Source of the DNA: Darksidea phi | Lineage: Eukaryota > Ascomycota > Dothideomycetes > Pleosporales > Lentitheciaceae | Assembly: GCA_030770425.1 (NCBI GenBank) | Contig: JASJFT010000043.1 | Coordinates: 1 to 64,000, forward strand | DNA: 64,000 bases | Reading direction: 5' to 3' | In this document: positions 20,194 through 31,138 of the stretch, piece by piece | Position numbering within the stretch: the first letter of the stretch is position 1 | Layout: each line of letters starts with the position of its first letter | The notes under the pieces: generated by a model | Told to the model about the DNA's origin: nothing | The model's database searches: none | What the model saw: only the letters and a program-made list of their open reading frames with translations | Position numbers and translations under genes: made by a program

Positions 20194-21108
20194 ATGGCCG
20201 CACTGCCCACCGCATTCCGGGTGATCCTGCTCGCGCTCAGCGTTGCCTCTTTCTTCCCGCAGTATCACCGCATTCTCTCACGTCAAGACTGCGTCGGTAT
20301 CTCTCCTCTTTACCTGCTCTTCAACCTCGTTGCAGCTACGCAGCCCTTCGCGCTTGGCCTACACCACTTAGTGACCCATGAGGATCACAGCGACATCTTG
20401 CAGTCGCCCCCGAGCCTTGGCAACTGGCTCGACGTAGCCCAGCTCGCCGCTACTTGGGTCTGTCAAGCATTTACGTGAGCCATCCCCATCTAGACATCCT
20501 CTTTCTAGAAAGTAAGGTCAGCTCGGCGGTGATCGACCTCACAGAAGAACACAGTTACGAGTGCGAGTTCAGACAAAGCTCACAACCAATCTAGTTTTGG
20601 CCTATACATCTACTACGGTCCTTCGCAGTATCGTGCTAGGTATGCGCTTGCCGCCATTTACCTCACCTTCGCCCTCCTCGTACTGGTGCCCATCCTTATC
20701 GAATCCGTTATGCTTCCGGCCGACCCGAACGCTTTCAGTGCCCGCCATTTGCTCTCCGCCTTCATCTCCGTAGGGCATTTCTTGGCGACTCCAATAATCA
20801 CCGCCATTGCCTGCGCCGCGCTGTTCCCTCAGGCTCGCGAGCTAGAGTCTCAGCTGGGCCCTGTCGCTCTAAGTATCAATGGGTTGGCCGCGCAGGCTGT
20901 TATCTTCGCCATTGTGGGCTTGTGCTGGCCGCTGCGCATGAAGTTAGCGCGTCATGTCTCTTTCGTAGACTGGTACTTGCTGGTTGGTTGGGCAATGGTG
21001 GACAATCTTGTCTTCTCCATCGTTCAGGCAGTGCTCTGGTTGTTATCGGCGCGGGGAATGCAGCCGGCCCCAGCGGGCGGCGACGAAACCAGGCCCTTGA
21101 TCGACTGA
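20194..21108 (+). CDS. PQ-loop repeat membrane protein
   Basis: Exons are 20194-20474 and 20595-21108 (264 aa). The intron is in phase 2, with donor GTGAGC and acceptor CTAG. The protein has about seven hydrophobic segments. The first repeat carries the signature SFFPQYHRIL (residues 20-29), followed by ISPLYLLFNLVAATQPF, as in PQ-loop proteins that move amino acids, sugars or cystine across organelle membranes. Only one clear PQ is seen; the second repeat lies around LAARYALAAIY in exon 2 and is divergent. Fungal members of this subgroup are uncharacterised, so the substrate is unknown. The 5' flank holds an LTR-like repeat and the gene is bracketed by 54-bp repeat arrays. The start is the first ATG after that repeat. 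Confidence 0.75.
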
Positions 21109-21139
21109 GTTGCGGCCATTTGAGGGCATTACTGTACGT

Positions 21140-21335
21140 TGTGGCACCTGGATGATATGATGTTTTTATCCTGGAAGTACCCGGTAAAGCTCCTCCTGAG
21201 GGGTGTCAGGGTATGATGTTTTGTACTAGAAGTACCGGTAAAGCTCCTTCTGAGGGGTGTCAGTACATGATGTTTTATAACTGTTTGTGCGGCCGTGAGG
21301 AATTTCTGCACATGGCCCCCGGACACCCATCAGCC
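21140..21335 (+). repeat. 54-bp direct repeat array, copy B
   Basis: This is the longest copy, with nearly three 54-bp units before the shared tail that ends CACATGGCCCCCGGACACCC. It begins about 30 bp after the stop codon of the PQ-loop gene. On the minus strand the units encode repeated RRSFTG-containing peptides, which is likely a chance result of the unit being a multiple of three. Confidence 0.85.
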
Positions 21336-21345
21336 CGCACATCCA

Positions 21346-22070
21346 TTTACCCACAGAATTCACCCTGTTAAGTAAATACTAACGCGTTATAAGGAAGGAG
21401 GTGCCTCTGCTTCGCCAGTTCAGTGTACCGTTGTATAAACGCCATGACTTTAGGCTGAGACAACCGCAATACAGAACGTTTATGTGGCTATGAGCGAGTG
21501 CAATCATTGGATCGGGGTTTCCATTGAAGGCACGAGGGGCCGGGTGGTAGTGTGTACGAAGAGGGGTTGCTGGCACGTATGTGCAACGGGCGATGTCTAA
21601 TCGCCATAAACGCAACCTCTACTCTGTCCCCGTGCGCCAATTTTCTTTGTGTGAATACCTTGGTTGAACAGGAATATATTTCGTGCAAGTTCGCATGGAT
21701 GGTGTAGCCTGAAAACAATATGGATATCGAATCGTGACTTACGCATGCGGTGTGCGACTTCCAATAATAGGCTAAAACATTCTCAAAGACGACACAGAGC
21801 CGCCCTTTGAGAAGGTGCTACCTTCAGAAGATGCCGCATCACCGCAACACCATCACCACTCGATTTTATCCTTTGAGATTTACCACCGTCATAATCCCAG
21901 CATTTGCGCCCTCCAATCTTATGTTCCGCTAGCCGTAGCCTAGGATACGTAGTGCTGGTGGAAAATCCCCCTGTACCCTCAAGGTCATGGTGCATAAGAG
22001 TCGAGTGAGGATGGAATGTACTGCTGACCGTCACCATTCTCTACCCTGTCGACTGTCGACCCTTTAAGCC
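21346..22070. other. Intergenic, upstream region of the SGNH gene
   Basis: Minus-strand frames at 21379-21718 and 21783-22037 show no motif. The stretch just before 22071 is the likely promoter; no clear TATA box was found. Confidence 0.4.
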
Positions 22071-23830
22071 ATGGCGACTACTATTCTTGCGGCAATGGCC
22101 ATTGTGCACGGCGCCGCCTATGCCTTCCCTACAAATTCATCGAATCAATCGCCTACCTTGCCCACCAACTTGCTCAGTGACTTCCCTATCAAGACTGGGT
22201 ACGTTGCGTTCGGCGATTCGTACGCCGCTGGTCTTGGCACCGGGACGACCACAACGGATGGATGTCGCGTAGGTTCGAATAACTTCGCAGACCTTCTAAT
22301 GCGATGGGTCAACAAAGAGAACATTGACTATCAGCGCTACGTTTGTTCAGGAGACACTACAATCGGGCTCGATGGCCAAATTGCCAAATGGGACCGACCC
22401 TACAAAGCCGATATCGCCACTGTTTCCATCGGTGGAAATGATTTGGGTTTTAGCGATCTCGTCTGGTACTGCATCCTCACCCCCGATCCCGGCGATGACA
22501 ACAGGAAAAAGTGTCTTGAGAAGCAGGTTGCCGCCTCGGTGATGCTGCGCAAAGGACTCGGTACTAAGTTGACGCGAGCCTACAATAAGATTTTGCAAAA
22601 GTCTGGAAGAGCGGTCAGTTTAGATCTATCCCTCCATGTACGTAACTCGCTGATATTCTTCCGTAGGACTTCCACCTCTACGTCACCGGCTATCCACTAT
22701 TCTTCGATGAGACGGACCCCGACTGCGATAAGACGACCTTTTGGTACGAAGGCCCGGCTTACAACCCATGGCGCTGGTGGCTTCCATACAGCGGGACAGC
22801 CATGCTCACGACAAAATTGCGAGCGGAGATGAACACTCTCGTCTGGAACCTCAACCTCATCATCAGCAAAGCAGTTGACCGGGCTAATGCGGAAACCAGG
22901 AGAGACAACGTCCACTTTGTCGAGGTCAGTGGGCGATTTGCGCAAGGCCATCGATTCTGTGAGAAAGGAGACTTTCATGAGCCGGCGCCAGACCGCATGG
23001 ATACGCATTTCTTTCTCAGCGGCTGGCGCGACTTTCCGCCTGAATGGGGTAACAACAACGAACCACAAGAATCGGATCGACGGGCCCTGATCAAGGCCGG
23101 TAGGATCATGGTCCCGGACGCCGCCACTTGCAACAACGAGTTGGGTACCGATGCCGACCCGCATGCGCGCTGGATGTGCCGTGCCGCTGAGGCTGTGTCT
23201 CGAAATCCTCAAGGCTACCTCGCAACGTCGCTCCAAAAGGCGAACGCTGCGCTCGCGAAGGGCGATGTACAGAACGCAGACATCAACAACTGGTTACCCA
23301 CAAGTTCAGTCAAGACGTTCCACCCTCGCAGTGCAGGCATGGTAGCGTACCGCGACGCCATTATCAACGCCATTTACCACCACCAGATGACCAAGTTAGA
23401 CGTCTGCCATTTGAACATAACCGAGGTTTGGAACTGCGACGATGCGGGATCCAACCTTCGTGCCGCTCTGCGCCTCACCGACCCTGCCAATAAAGTGCTA
23501 TATTCGTACAGCCCAGCACGCCCCGACCCGGGCATCGGCATCAATGAGCGCGACCAGTGGTCGTTCAAGAAGGACATGGCAGCGAAGCCGCTCACCATCG
23601 TCGCAAAGCACGAAGGAGATGAAATTCGGTTCGGTTATGGAGGCGACGTGTCATGGACGAGTGGAGATAAAACGGGGCCGGCATCTTGCAGGTTGCGGGA
23701 CAGTGACTGGTCCAAAAACGGACCATCTGGGTGTTCCGAGGTTGCCGTCAAATGGATGCGCTGGCAGGCTCGCCATTTTGTTTGCCAGTTTCCATGCAGA
23801 CATTGGGAGAGTGATATCACTGTGTCTTAA
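22071..23830 (+). CDS. Secreted SGNH-type esterase/lipase
   Basis: Exons are 22071-22613 and 22667-23830 (568 aa), with a 53-bp phase-0 intron. The start ATG gives a clear signal peptide ending near AAYAFP (residue 20). SGNH blocks appear in order: block I with the nucleophile Ser50 in VAFGDSYAAGLG, CSGDT near residue 92, block III as GGNDLGF with Asn123, and a C-terminal His400 in TFHPRSAG. The family hydrolyses esters of lipids or polysaccharides. This one is secreted, so a role in nutrition or host contact is likely; the substrate is unknown. The last 165 residues after the catalytic His form an extra Cys-containing domain not required for SGNH activity. Repeat units flank the gene on both sides. 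Confidence 0.85.
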
Positions 23831-23867
23831 CCATAAATAGAGCCGAATGGATAGACGTGGAGCGCAC

Positions 23868-23925
23868 TGGAAGTACCGGTAAAGCTCATCCTGAGGGGTG
23901 TCAGTGCATGATGTTTTATACTGGA
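23868..23925 (+). repeat. 54-bp direct repeat, single unit, copy C
   Basis: One unit beginning GGAAGTACCGGTAAAGCTC lies 38 bp after the SGNH stop codon. The shared tail seen in copies A and B is missing. The 1.25 kb element begins about 50 bp further on. Confidence 0.8.
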
Positions 23926-23977
23926 AATGCCGCCGTTCCGCAATTTTATCAAAAGTTATTTTATATTCAATGGAGGC

Positions 23978-25213
23978 CCCCTCCCCCAGGAGCTTGGGCC
24001 ACTACCCGGCGTGACGTCACATTGGCTCCTGGGCTGGCTGTGTTTTTCGTGATTCTAATCACCTCATTGTGTTTCAATGTTTCGACACCTCACGCAACAG
24101 CATAGGTAGCAACTACACGACAATAACAGCTCCTAATTTACTAATAATATATACAGACAGTTAAACGCGCTAATAACCCACCAATAACGATAGTAAGGTA
24201 ACCTACGCCAGGCTACTTCTTAGTCCTCTACTTACCGGCAGCCTCCCTAGCCAGGTATCCCCGTCGTCCTCCGTTCTACCTATCCCTACTAGTTCCTCCG
24301 TATTCGATACAACCTCTACGCCATTATTCGTATCGTATCTACTATAGATACTAGCTCTATCTTCTACGTTAGGTATTCGCTCCCTCGATAGCCTCTTAAG
24401 AAGGCCGATTCTTCCTTCCTTAATAGTCTTCCCTATATAAGCTTTTCCTCTAGCCTACGTAGACGGTACAACTATCTCTAGACGAAACGCCTATCCTCGT
24501 TATACAGGGCCTCGGACAGGAACATAATATAGGTAACTACTAATAGCTATACAAGAATCCTATCACCGCTCGTTCCCTCAAATATATCTAACGTATAGTT
24601 AGTTTTATACTAATAGTTATTATAATCGAGGAGCCCTATTAATAGTACCTCCCTCCTATAGCGCCGGGGATACTCCGCCGCGATATTCGAAACGTTTAGA
24701 GCGCTATACTCGAATAGGCTGTTATACTCTAGTACCTCCTACTAAAGAACTAGGCGAACGATCGTTGGTAAAGACATCTAGTTAGTAGGTGTTGATGTGA
24801 GGAAGCTGGCTGAGGATAAGAGATAGATATAGTAAGGAAGCTAGCTGAGGATAAGAGATAGATATAGTAAGGAAGCTAGCTGAGGATAAGAGATAGATAT
24901 AAGTAGGATACTGGTATTATCGCGGGTAATTTTTATACTATAGGTAGTAGTATTAGTACGCTAACTCCTCGCTACCGCTATTAGTCTCCTAACCAGGCTC
25001 TATAGTTCGGTATTATATATTATTTCTCGTCCAGCGCCTTAATGTTCGAAACATTACCTCGTCGCTTACGATCGATAGTACTATATATAGCTCTATAGCT
25101 CTATTATCGTATATAAGGTGTAGGTATAGTACCTCTACTGTATACAAACTCCTACTGTATTTCGTGCGAACCTTCTGAAGAGACTCCTACTATGCAAATC
25201 CAAATCAAATCAA
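23978..25213 (+). mobile_element. Dispersed element, copy 1, with 15-bp target-site duplication
   Basis: The element is about 1236 bp and is flanked by the 15-bp direct repeat ATATTCAATGGAGGC at 23963-23977 and 25214-25228. One end starts CCCCTCCCCCAGGAGC; the other ends CAAATCCAAATCAAATCAA. The ends are not inverted repeats of each other. It matches 28247-29513 in reverse complement over its whole length. This copy is strongly AT-enriched compared with that one, consistent with RIP. A long TSD, an A-rich end and end-anchored fragments elsewhere resemble target-primed retroposons, but no reverse transcriptase is present and the only decayed frame reads from the A-rich end inward. The class remains open. 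Confidence 0.85.
24797..24905 (+). repeat. 35-bp minisatellite inside the element
   Basis: Three units of GGAAGCTAGCTGAGGATAAG followed by AGATAGATATA(GTA) lie here. The reverse-complement equivalent sits at about 28549-28660 in copy 2 with a similar unit number, and a shorter version at about 27545-27615 in copy 3. Unit number therefore varies between copies of the element. Confidence 0.85.
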
Positions 25214-25228
25214 ATATTCAATGGAGGC

Positions 25229-27278
25229 TGAGAAATTGAATCACATCATCCATGCAATTACCATTCATGAAATTAGGCTAATCAAAAGTGTGATATCGAT
25301 TCAAGCTTAGCGCCAAAAAAAAACCTGAGTGAGAATGCGAATACCTCTAACTTGGGGAAACGGCAGCCATCCCGTTGTTGCTTGTAGGAGATTATAGTGA
25401 ATCTTGTTCGCTCTCTACTTCACTGATAGATGTAGGAGATGGAGCCTTGCGTAGACCAGACCATCTTGCAGCTGATACAAGTATAAATTATGAAGAAGCT
25501 TAAAAGCTTCGTTCCTTTTGTTGCACTTTTTTGCATATCTTTGTTGGTGTACGCGCCCTTGTATGAGTTCTGTTGGTGCTTGAAGATCTTGACGATGATC
25601 ATCAATATTCATATATTCCACTTTGGTATACCGATATCACGTAACGTACTCCGCATTAAATAGAAGAGAGTGCTGGATAAAACCTTCTTCTACGGCGTCA
25701 TACGCACAAGCAAGAGCAATCGTATAGTGAGGGACAGCGCCTTTCCCAATGCGAAATGCCGTAATATATTTGTATGCCTAGGGCGTGTTGCGGAAATTAC
25801 AGCTTTATTAGCTGCGGCAAGTGAGCCTTGTTACACTTTTCTACCCAAATTCATGGAATTCACCAGGGGCTCTCGACCCAGTGGGACAGAACCAGACCAT
25901 GGGCGATCTTGGGAGCACGTACGAGAAGTAATATACACCAACGCATATTTGTTGTCGGAGCCGCAGATAGGAATCAACAACAGTTGATGGTTGGAGTAAC
26001 GTAATGTTACTGTTCCAAGAGCTTCAACATCAAAAGTGACATTTATTAATAAGGAGGCTGCTCTGGGAGCCGCGAATCGGCTCTAAGCGGAACATATTGC
26101 GAGATCTGATTAATCATACGTATGGCTGGTGGTCAAACATTTGCATAGATATTGGTTTTACCTGGTTACAATTGTACAGGAAAGGTGGCTGGCCTAAGTA
26201 ACCCCTATGCCTAGGTACTTTTCTATGAGGAGACGCTGCTGTGTCGCTTCTTGAAGGCCGCCAACAGGAGTGCCAAAATTATTCTGGAACGTGAAGACGC
26301 TACCCCAAGAGCTAAACCTCACAATATCACACTAATAACCGCTATATACGCACACGTATACCCGCAGGACAAGTAGAAGAGGTGTTCTAAACTATCCCAT
26401 CCGGATTCCTCTTTAGATTCTCCATCTTCATCCTATCGCTGAATTTCACCGCCAACAGTTTGAGCTCCATGTCTCTCTTTACCTGCCCTCGATCGCAGTT
26501 CTTCTCAATGCAGTTTTGCAACGTATGTCTCAGCCGCTGCCTCATTGTGAATCCTTTTCCCAATCCCTTTATATCCCCTTGTCGCGCCCACCCCCAGCTT
26601 TTGCTCGCCGTCAGAGTAATCTCAGGGACCGAAAATATCGGTTAACGGACGCGGGTTGTTGTGGCCTGAGACTATTTGGCCGATCCCGGCCAATCCTGTC
26701 TTTAAACCCAACGAAGTCACTTAATTAACCTCGTTGAAGCTACGCGGCGGAAAGCAGGAGCGTTACTAGTTAGGTTACTATTGCTATCAGCGAGCACCGT
26801 GCAAAACAGCCACGACAATGCTTGATGTTATATTTAGCACAGAGCCCAAATTGAGTACTTCTAGCTTGTTGAGATATCCTATTGAGGCGGGGTTATCGAG
26901 CTAAATCGGTATGCCTGATTACAGCATTTACCGGAGCTGGAGGGGCCTGTTTTAAGACGCGCATCGCGTACGCTCGGGAAGTGGCAAATTAGTGGTGTGC
27001 TGTCCGAAGGGATTTTGGAGGCAATTCAATGTTTCGATTATTACGATCGCTACGGAATTCTGCTTGTTGAGACGAAAGAACTCAAGGTGGTTGTTCGAGG
27101 AAGACTAGAGGAAGATAACTGGGGTTGAGAGAAGGTCCAGCTTGTCCGCGGGCGAACAGGCGATTGGGAATTTACATTTACGAAGATGGGTTAGGAATAC
27201 TATGTTTGATAGACGAGCATGTATCAGAGCTGGTCCTAGAAAGCGAGAAGTGATGAGGTGTTCCACTTTAGTCCGTAC
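25229..27278. other. Spacer between element copies, nothing recognised
   Basis: This 2 kb is AT-rich. The largest frame (25670-25987 plus) has no ATG at its start and no motif. No repeat shared with the flanking element copies was noticed. It may be old repeat sequence or decayed genes. Confidence 0.5.
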
Positions 27279-28082
27279 GCTATACGAGGATCCTATTACT
27301 ACTTATTCCCTTAAATATATCTAGCGTATAGTTAGTTTTATACTAATAGTTATTATAATCGAGGAGCTCTATCGATAGTACCTCCCCTCTATAGTACCAG
27401 GGATAATCCGCCGCGATATTTAAAAGATTTAGAGCGCTGTACTCGAAGAGCCTATTATCCTCTAGTTTATTCTACTAAAGAACTAGGCGAACGATCGTTA
27501 GTAAAGATATATAGTTAGTAGGTATTAATAGTAAATTTTAGGAAGAGGTAAGAAAGCTGGCTAGGTATAAGAGATAGATATAAGGAAGCTAGTTAAGGAT
27601 AAGAGATAGATATAGTAAGTAGGATACTAGTATCATCGTAGGTAATTTTTATACTATAGGCGGTAGTATAGGTATATTAACTTTTCGCTACCGCTGTTAG
27701 TCTCCTAACCAGGCTCTATAGTTCGGTAGTATATATTATTATTACTCGTCGCCTTAATATTCGAAATATTACCTGGTCGGTATTTATCACAGTGAGGGCT
27801 CAGGATGAATTACCATAAGGAAACAGAAGTGAAGAATGCGGTTTATTGTAAAAGCTTGGTATGAGAGCAGCTTATATAGAACAAAATGAGGCGTAGAAGC
27901 CAGGAGCAGTTATGTGACCTGATCTGGTATATGAGCTAGCCTGATAGTATTACTATATATAGCTCTATAGCTCTATTATCGTATATAAGGTATAGGTATA
28001 GTACCTCTACTATATATAAATTTCTACTGTATTTCGTACGGACCTTATAAAGAGACTCCAACTATACAAATTTAAATCAAAT
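27279..28082 (+). mobile_element. Dispersed element, copy 3, truncated, with nested solo LTR
   Basis: This copy matches copy 1 from about 24548 to its CAAATCAAAT end but lacks the first 570 bp or so. It is interrupted at 27785-27946 by an LTR-like insertion. Differences from copy 2 are mainly C to T and G to A, and the sequence is very AT-rich, as expected of RIP. Confidence 0.8.
27785..27946. mobile_element. Solo LTR-like insertion (162 bp) nested in copy 3
   Basis: The insertion interrupts sequence that is continuous in the other element copies. It is flanked by the 5-bp direct repeat GTATT (27780-27784 and 27947-27951). Its termini TATCA and TGATA are exact inverted repeats, as expected for an LTR whose usual TG...CA ends have each changed by one transition. 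It has no coding sequence. Confidence 0.8.
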
Positions 28083-28246
28083 ACAGTAGTATAATACGTA
28101 TTTTTATATCTACTATTTTCTTTTGCTATTAACTTCTCTATATAGCTTTAATACATAATATAACAAGATCCTTTTCCCTGGCGCTCGGCCCACGCTTTTC
28201 GTAAGCTATTAGTAATTACCTATAATATATTCCTATTTAAGAACCT

Positions 28247-29513
28247 ATTTGATTTGGATTTGTATAGTGGGAGTCTCTTCAGAAGGTCCGCACGAAACAC
28301 AGTAGGAGTTTATACACAGTAGAGGTGCTATACCCACACCTTATACACGATAATAGAGCTATAGAGCTATACACAGTAATACCGACGAGGTAATATTTCG
28401 AACATTAAGGCGCTGGACGAGAAATAACATGTGATGCCGAACTACAGAGCCTGGTTGGGAGACCAACAGCGGTAACGAGGAGTTAGCGCACCAATACTAC
28501 CACCCACCACCTATATTATAAAAATTGCCCGCGATGATACCAGCATCCCACTCACTACATCCATCTCTTATCCTTAGCCAGCTTCCTTACTACATCTATC
28601 TCTTATCCTCAGCCAGCTTCTTTACTACATCTATCTCTTATCTTTAGCTAGCTTCCTTACCTCTTCCCCAAACTTACTATTAATACCTACCAACTACATA
28701 TCTTCGCCAACGATCGTTCGCCTAGTCCTTTAGCAGGACCTTTAGCAGGAGGAACCAGAGTAGAATAGGCTATTCGAGTACAGCGCTCTAAACCTTTTAA
28801 ATATCGCGGCGGAGCATCCCCGGCGCTACAAGCGGGAGGTGCTGTCGATAGGGCTCCTCGATTATAACAACTAGTAGTACAAAACCAACTATACGTTGGA
28901 TATATTCGAGGGAACGAGCGGTAACAGGATTCTCGTACAGCTATTGGCAGTTGCCTGTATCATGTTCCTGTCCGAGGCCCTACATGACGAGGATAGGCGT
29001 TTCGTCCAGAGGTAGCTGTACCGTCTGCGCAGGCTGGAGGAAAAGCTTGTACAGGGAGGATCGTTGTAGATAGAGGAATCGGCCTTCTTGGCACGCTATA
29101 AAGGGAGCGAATACCTGACGTGGAAGATGGAGCTGGTGTCCATGGTGGATACGATACGAACGATGGCGTAGGGGCGGAGGACGATGGGGATACCTGGCTG
29201 GGGAGGCTGATACGTGTCAGCATCGACAACTCAGTCTTGGGCGCAAAGTGCCGACGAAAGAAAGCGAAAGCTTGCCTGCCGGTGAGTGGAGGACTGAGAA
29301 GTGGCGTGGGGGGTTCGGCGTTGTCGGCGCGTTTAACTGTCTGCATGTATCATGAGTAAATTGGGGGCTGTTATTGTCGTGTAGTTGCTGCCTGTTGCGT
29401 GAGATGTCGAAACATTGAAACACAATGAGCTGATGAGAATCACGAAAATATACTGCCAGCCCAGGAGCCAATGTGACGTTACGCCGGGTAGTGGCCCAAG
29501 CTTCTGGGGGAGA
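28247..29513 (-). mobile_element. Dispersed element, copy 2, inverted and least decayed
   Basis: This is the reverse-complement counterpart of copy 1, starting ATTTGATTTGGATTTG and ending at CTGGGGGAG. It is clearly GC-richer than copies 1 and 3 and still has a readable, though interrupted, coding frame. No clear target-site duplication was found: TATTTAA occurs on both sides but not adjacent to the ends. It lies 165 bp from copy 3, in opposite orientation to it. Confidence 0.85.
28755..29171 (+). pseudogene. Element-encoded ORF interrupted only by TAG stops
   Basis: One frame runs the length of this segment and is broken at 28761, 28872, 28875, 29013, 29067 and finally 29169. Every stop is TAG, and Gln (CAG) would fit each internal site, which is what C-to-T change by RIP produces. 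The protein has LFEYSALNLLNIAAEHPRRY, then IFEGTSGNRILVQLLAVAC, then ARYKGSEYLTWKMELVSMVD. It is helical and partly hydrophobic. I do not recognise it as a transposase, integrase or reverse transcriptase. The equivalent region of copy 1 is too decayed to read. It may be the element's own gene or a captured host fragment. Confidence 0.6.
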
Positions 29514-29580
29514 GCATCGTATTTAATATATTGCTAAAGAATTTACTCTCCTAACTCTACTCTTATATCTCCAAACCTCC

Positions 29581-29622
29581 GGACCCTACAAAAGAGGCCC
29601 CTACTATGAAAATCCAAACCAA
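29581..29622 (+). repeat. Short end fragment of the dispersed element
   Basis: The blocks GGACCCTACAAAAGAGGCCC and CTACTATGAAAATCCAAACC match the CAAATCAAAT end of the element (copy 1 near 25170-25205). Only the last 40 bp or so remain. Confidence 0.6.
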
Positions 29623-29737
29623 TATCTCCAAACCTTCTCAAGACCAAGTCGGTATAACGCTATTAGCAGTGAGGGAGAGGATCTATAGCAATTTAGTTAA
29701 GATGCAAGGCATTCCATGAATAAGAAGGGCATATAGA

Positions 29738-30131
29738 CTAACCGGACCAGTTCATATAATAAAGAGCAACCCAATAACCATTCGCAAGTTTGGCCCATCC
29801 CCTATAATCTATATTTAGCTGGGAAGATACTTCTCACCGCATATACCAGACAGCGATTAAGAAATGAATACTCTGCTTACCTGTCACCACCCACAGGTGT
29901 CGTGTTGGTTCTAGTAAAGCATTCCATAGTAACACGGGTCCCTCTTGAATACTGCCCGACGGCTGGGCAGTCCGACGTGGTTCGGGGGCATCTTCGATAT
30001 TTGAGCGCATCAGCGTCGACGGTTCCAACAACAGCCCTTTTCTCAAGAGTGACAGACTCAGGTCCCGGCGTTGGAGCAGAAAGAGCCGCGAAGGGCAAAA
30101 GGGCTGTAACGGCGAGAGTGGTAAACTTCAT
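29738..30131 (-). CDS. Small secreted SH3-like protein, effector candidate
   Basis: Exons on the minus strand are 30131-29881 and 29801-29738 (104 aa). Without splicing the frame stops just inside the intron. The 79-bp intron has donor GTAAGC and acceptor TATAG. Joining gives GDRGWAKLANGYWVALYYM, a coherent end. The start ATG gives a signal peptide (MKFTTLAVTALLPFAALSA), and LEKRA near residue 32 looks like a Kex2-type site. The mature part has a bacterial-SH3-like pattern, with LKYRRCPRT, two or three Cys and GYWV near the end, known in many small secreted fungal proteins. Function is unknown. It lies 116 bp from the repeat cluster, a common setting for fast-evolving secreted proteins. Confidence 0.75.
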
Positions 30132-30231
30132 GTTGACACAATGAGCAGATTTGATTGGAATTTGAGCAAAGAAGATTGAATTGTGTTTCGAAAGATAGTT
30201 AGATATCGAACCTAGTGGCGAAAGCACTAGC

Positions 30232-30237
30232 TTTATA
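30232..30237 (-). promoter_or_regulatory. Candidate TATA box for the small secreted protein
   Basis: TATAAA on the minus strand lies 101-106 bp upstream of the ATG at 30131, in the context GGTATAAAGC. Position and sequence fit a fungal TATA box. Confidence 0.5.
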
Positions 30238-31138
30238 CCTGCCATCTGTACCTCCTAAAATGTGTCTAGATTGAGGACTTTTGAATCGTACGATCATCAA
30301 GTCAAGAAAGAATGTCGCTTAGCCAAAATGAGCGTTAAAAAAATGCCGTGGAAAGCGGATATTATACCAAGACGGAGACATTAGTCCTTCTGATTGGCCG
30401 TCGCCTAACTGACCCCAGTTTTCCTGGCGACATAACGCTACCAGATTCCTCAACGTAGCACCACAAGCAAGTTGAGGGCAAGGGCGGACTATGCGACCCT
30501 CGGAGCAGGAAGGCACAACCGGACCAAAGAGCCGTAAGGGGATTGGCTCGGGTTCAGTTCCAGAGAATGAGGTGTACCAGTGCGGAGGAGCTCGTATTTT
30601 CCGAGTCCTGCATCAGATGGGTAACTGAGAATATACGAGCTCCTTCGTAGTGGGATACGGTCAAGGCGGGCGCGCTTTCCCGAATTGGGTCTAGAAGGGC
30701 TGATTACGGACGCCACCATTTCAAGTGCTTCAGGATTGAGAGGGGCTGCGGGTGGTCTTACCGTGATTACCTAGCATCGCCGTCTGCCCACAGTAATAGC
30801 CCAGCACCACTACCCTGTCGGGTGGTGCCTCCTCCATTCAGCGTCAAGCTGGAGTATTTTGTAACACATAGTTAAAGGGCTATCACAGTCTATATGCCTG
30901 AATGCCTTATCCATGATCGCCCAAGACGGGACATGTTCTCGTCCTATAGGGTGGACCATACTTTGGCCAGCAGGTGAATTTGGCAGGAAGCCTTTCATGC
31001 ATCAAGATGACTTTTCGTAAAAATATAATTTAGCTAGAGCCTTGGCTCTCAGATCGGGTAGGTCGGAATCGGCGTATAGTGCGGAAAGGTTTAGTAAAGC
31101 CGCTCCCACAAGTTCGCCAAGGCACTCGGTTATAGTAA
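30238..31138. other. Intergenic, nothing recognised
   Basis: Minus-strand frames at 30319-30719 and 30810-30998 lack motifs. No upstream exons for the gene at 31139 were identified here, although that gene appears to lack its start. Confidence 0.4.

Noticed and set aside
21129..21326. Minus-strand ORF with repeated RRSFTG peptides
   Set aside because: It is produced by the 54-bp repeat, whose length is a multiple of three. No signal peptide and no start context support it.
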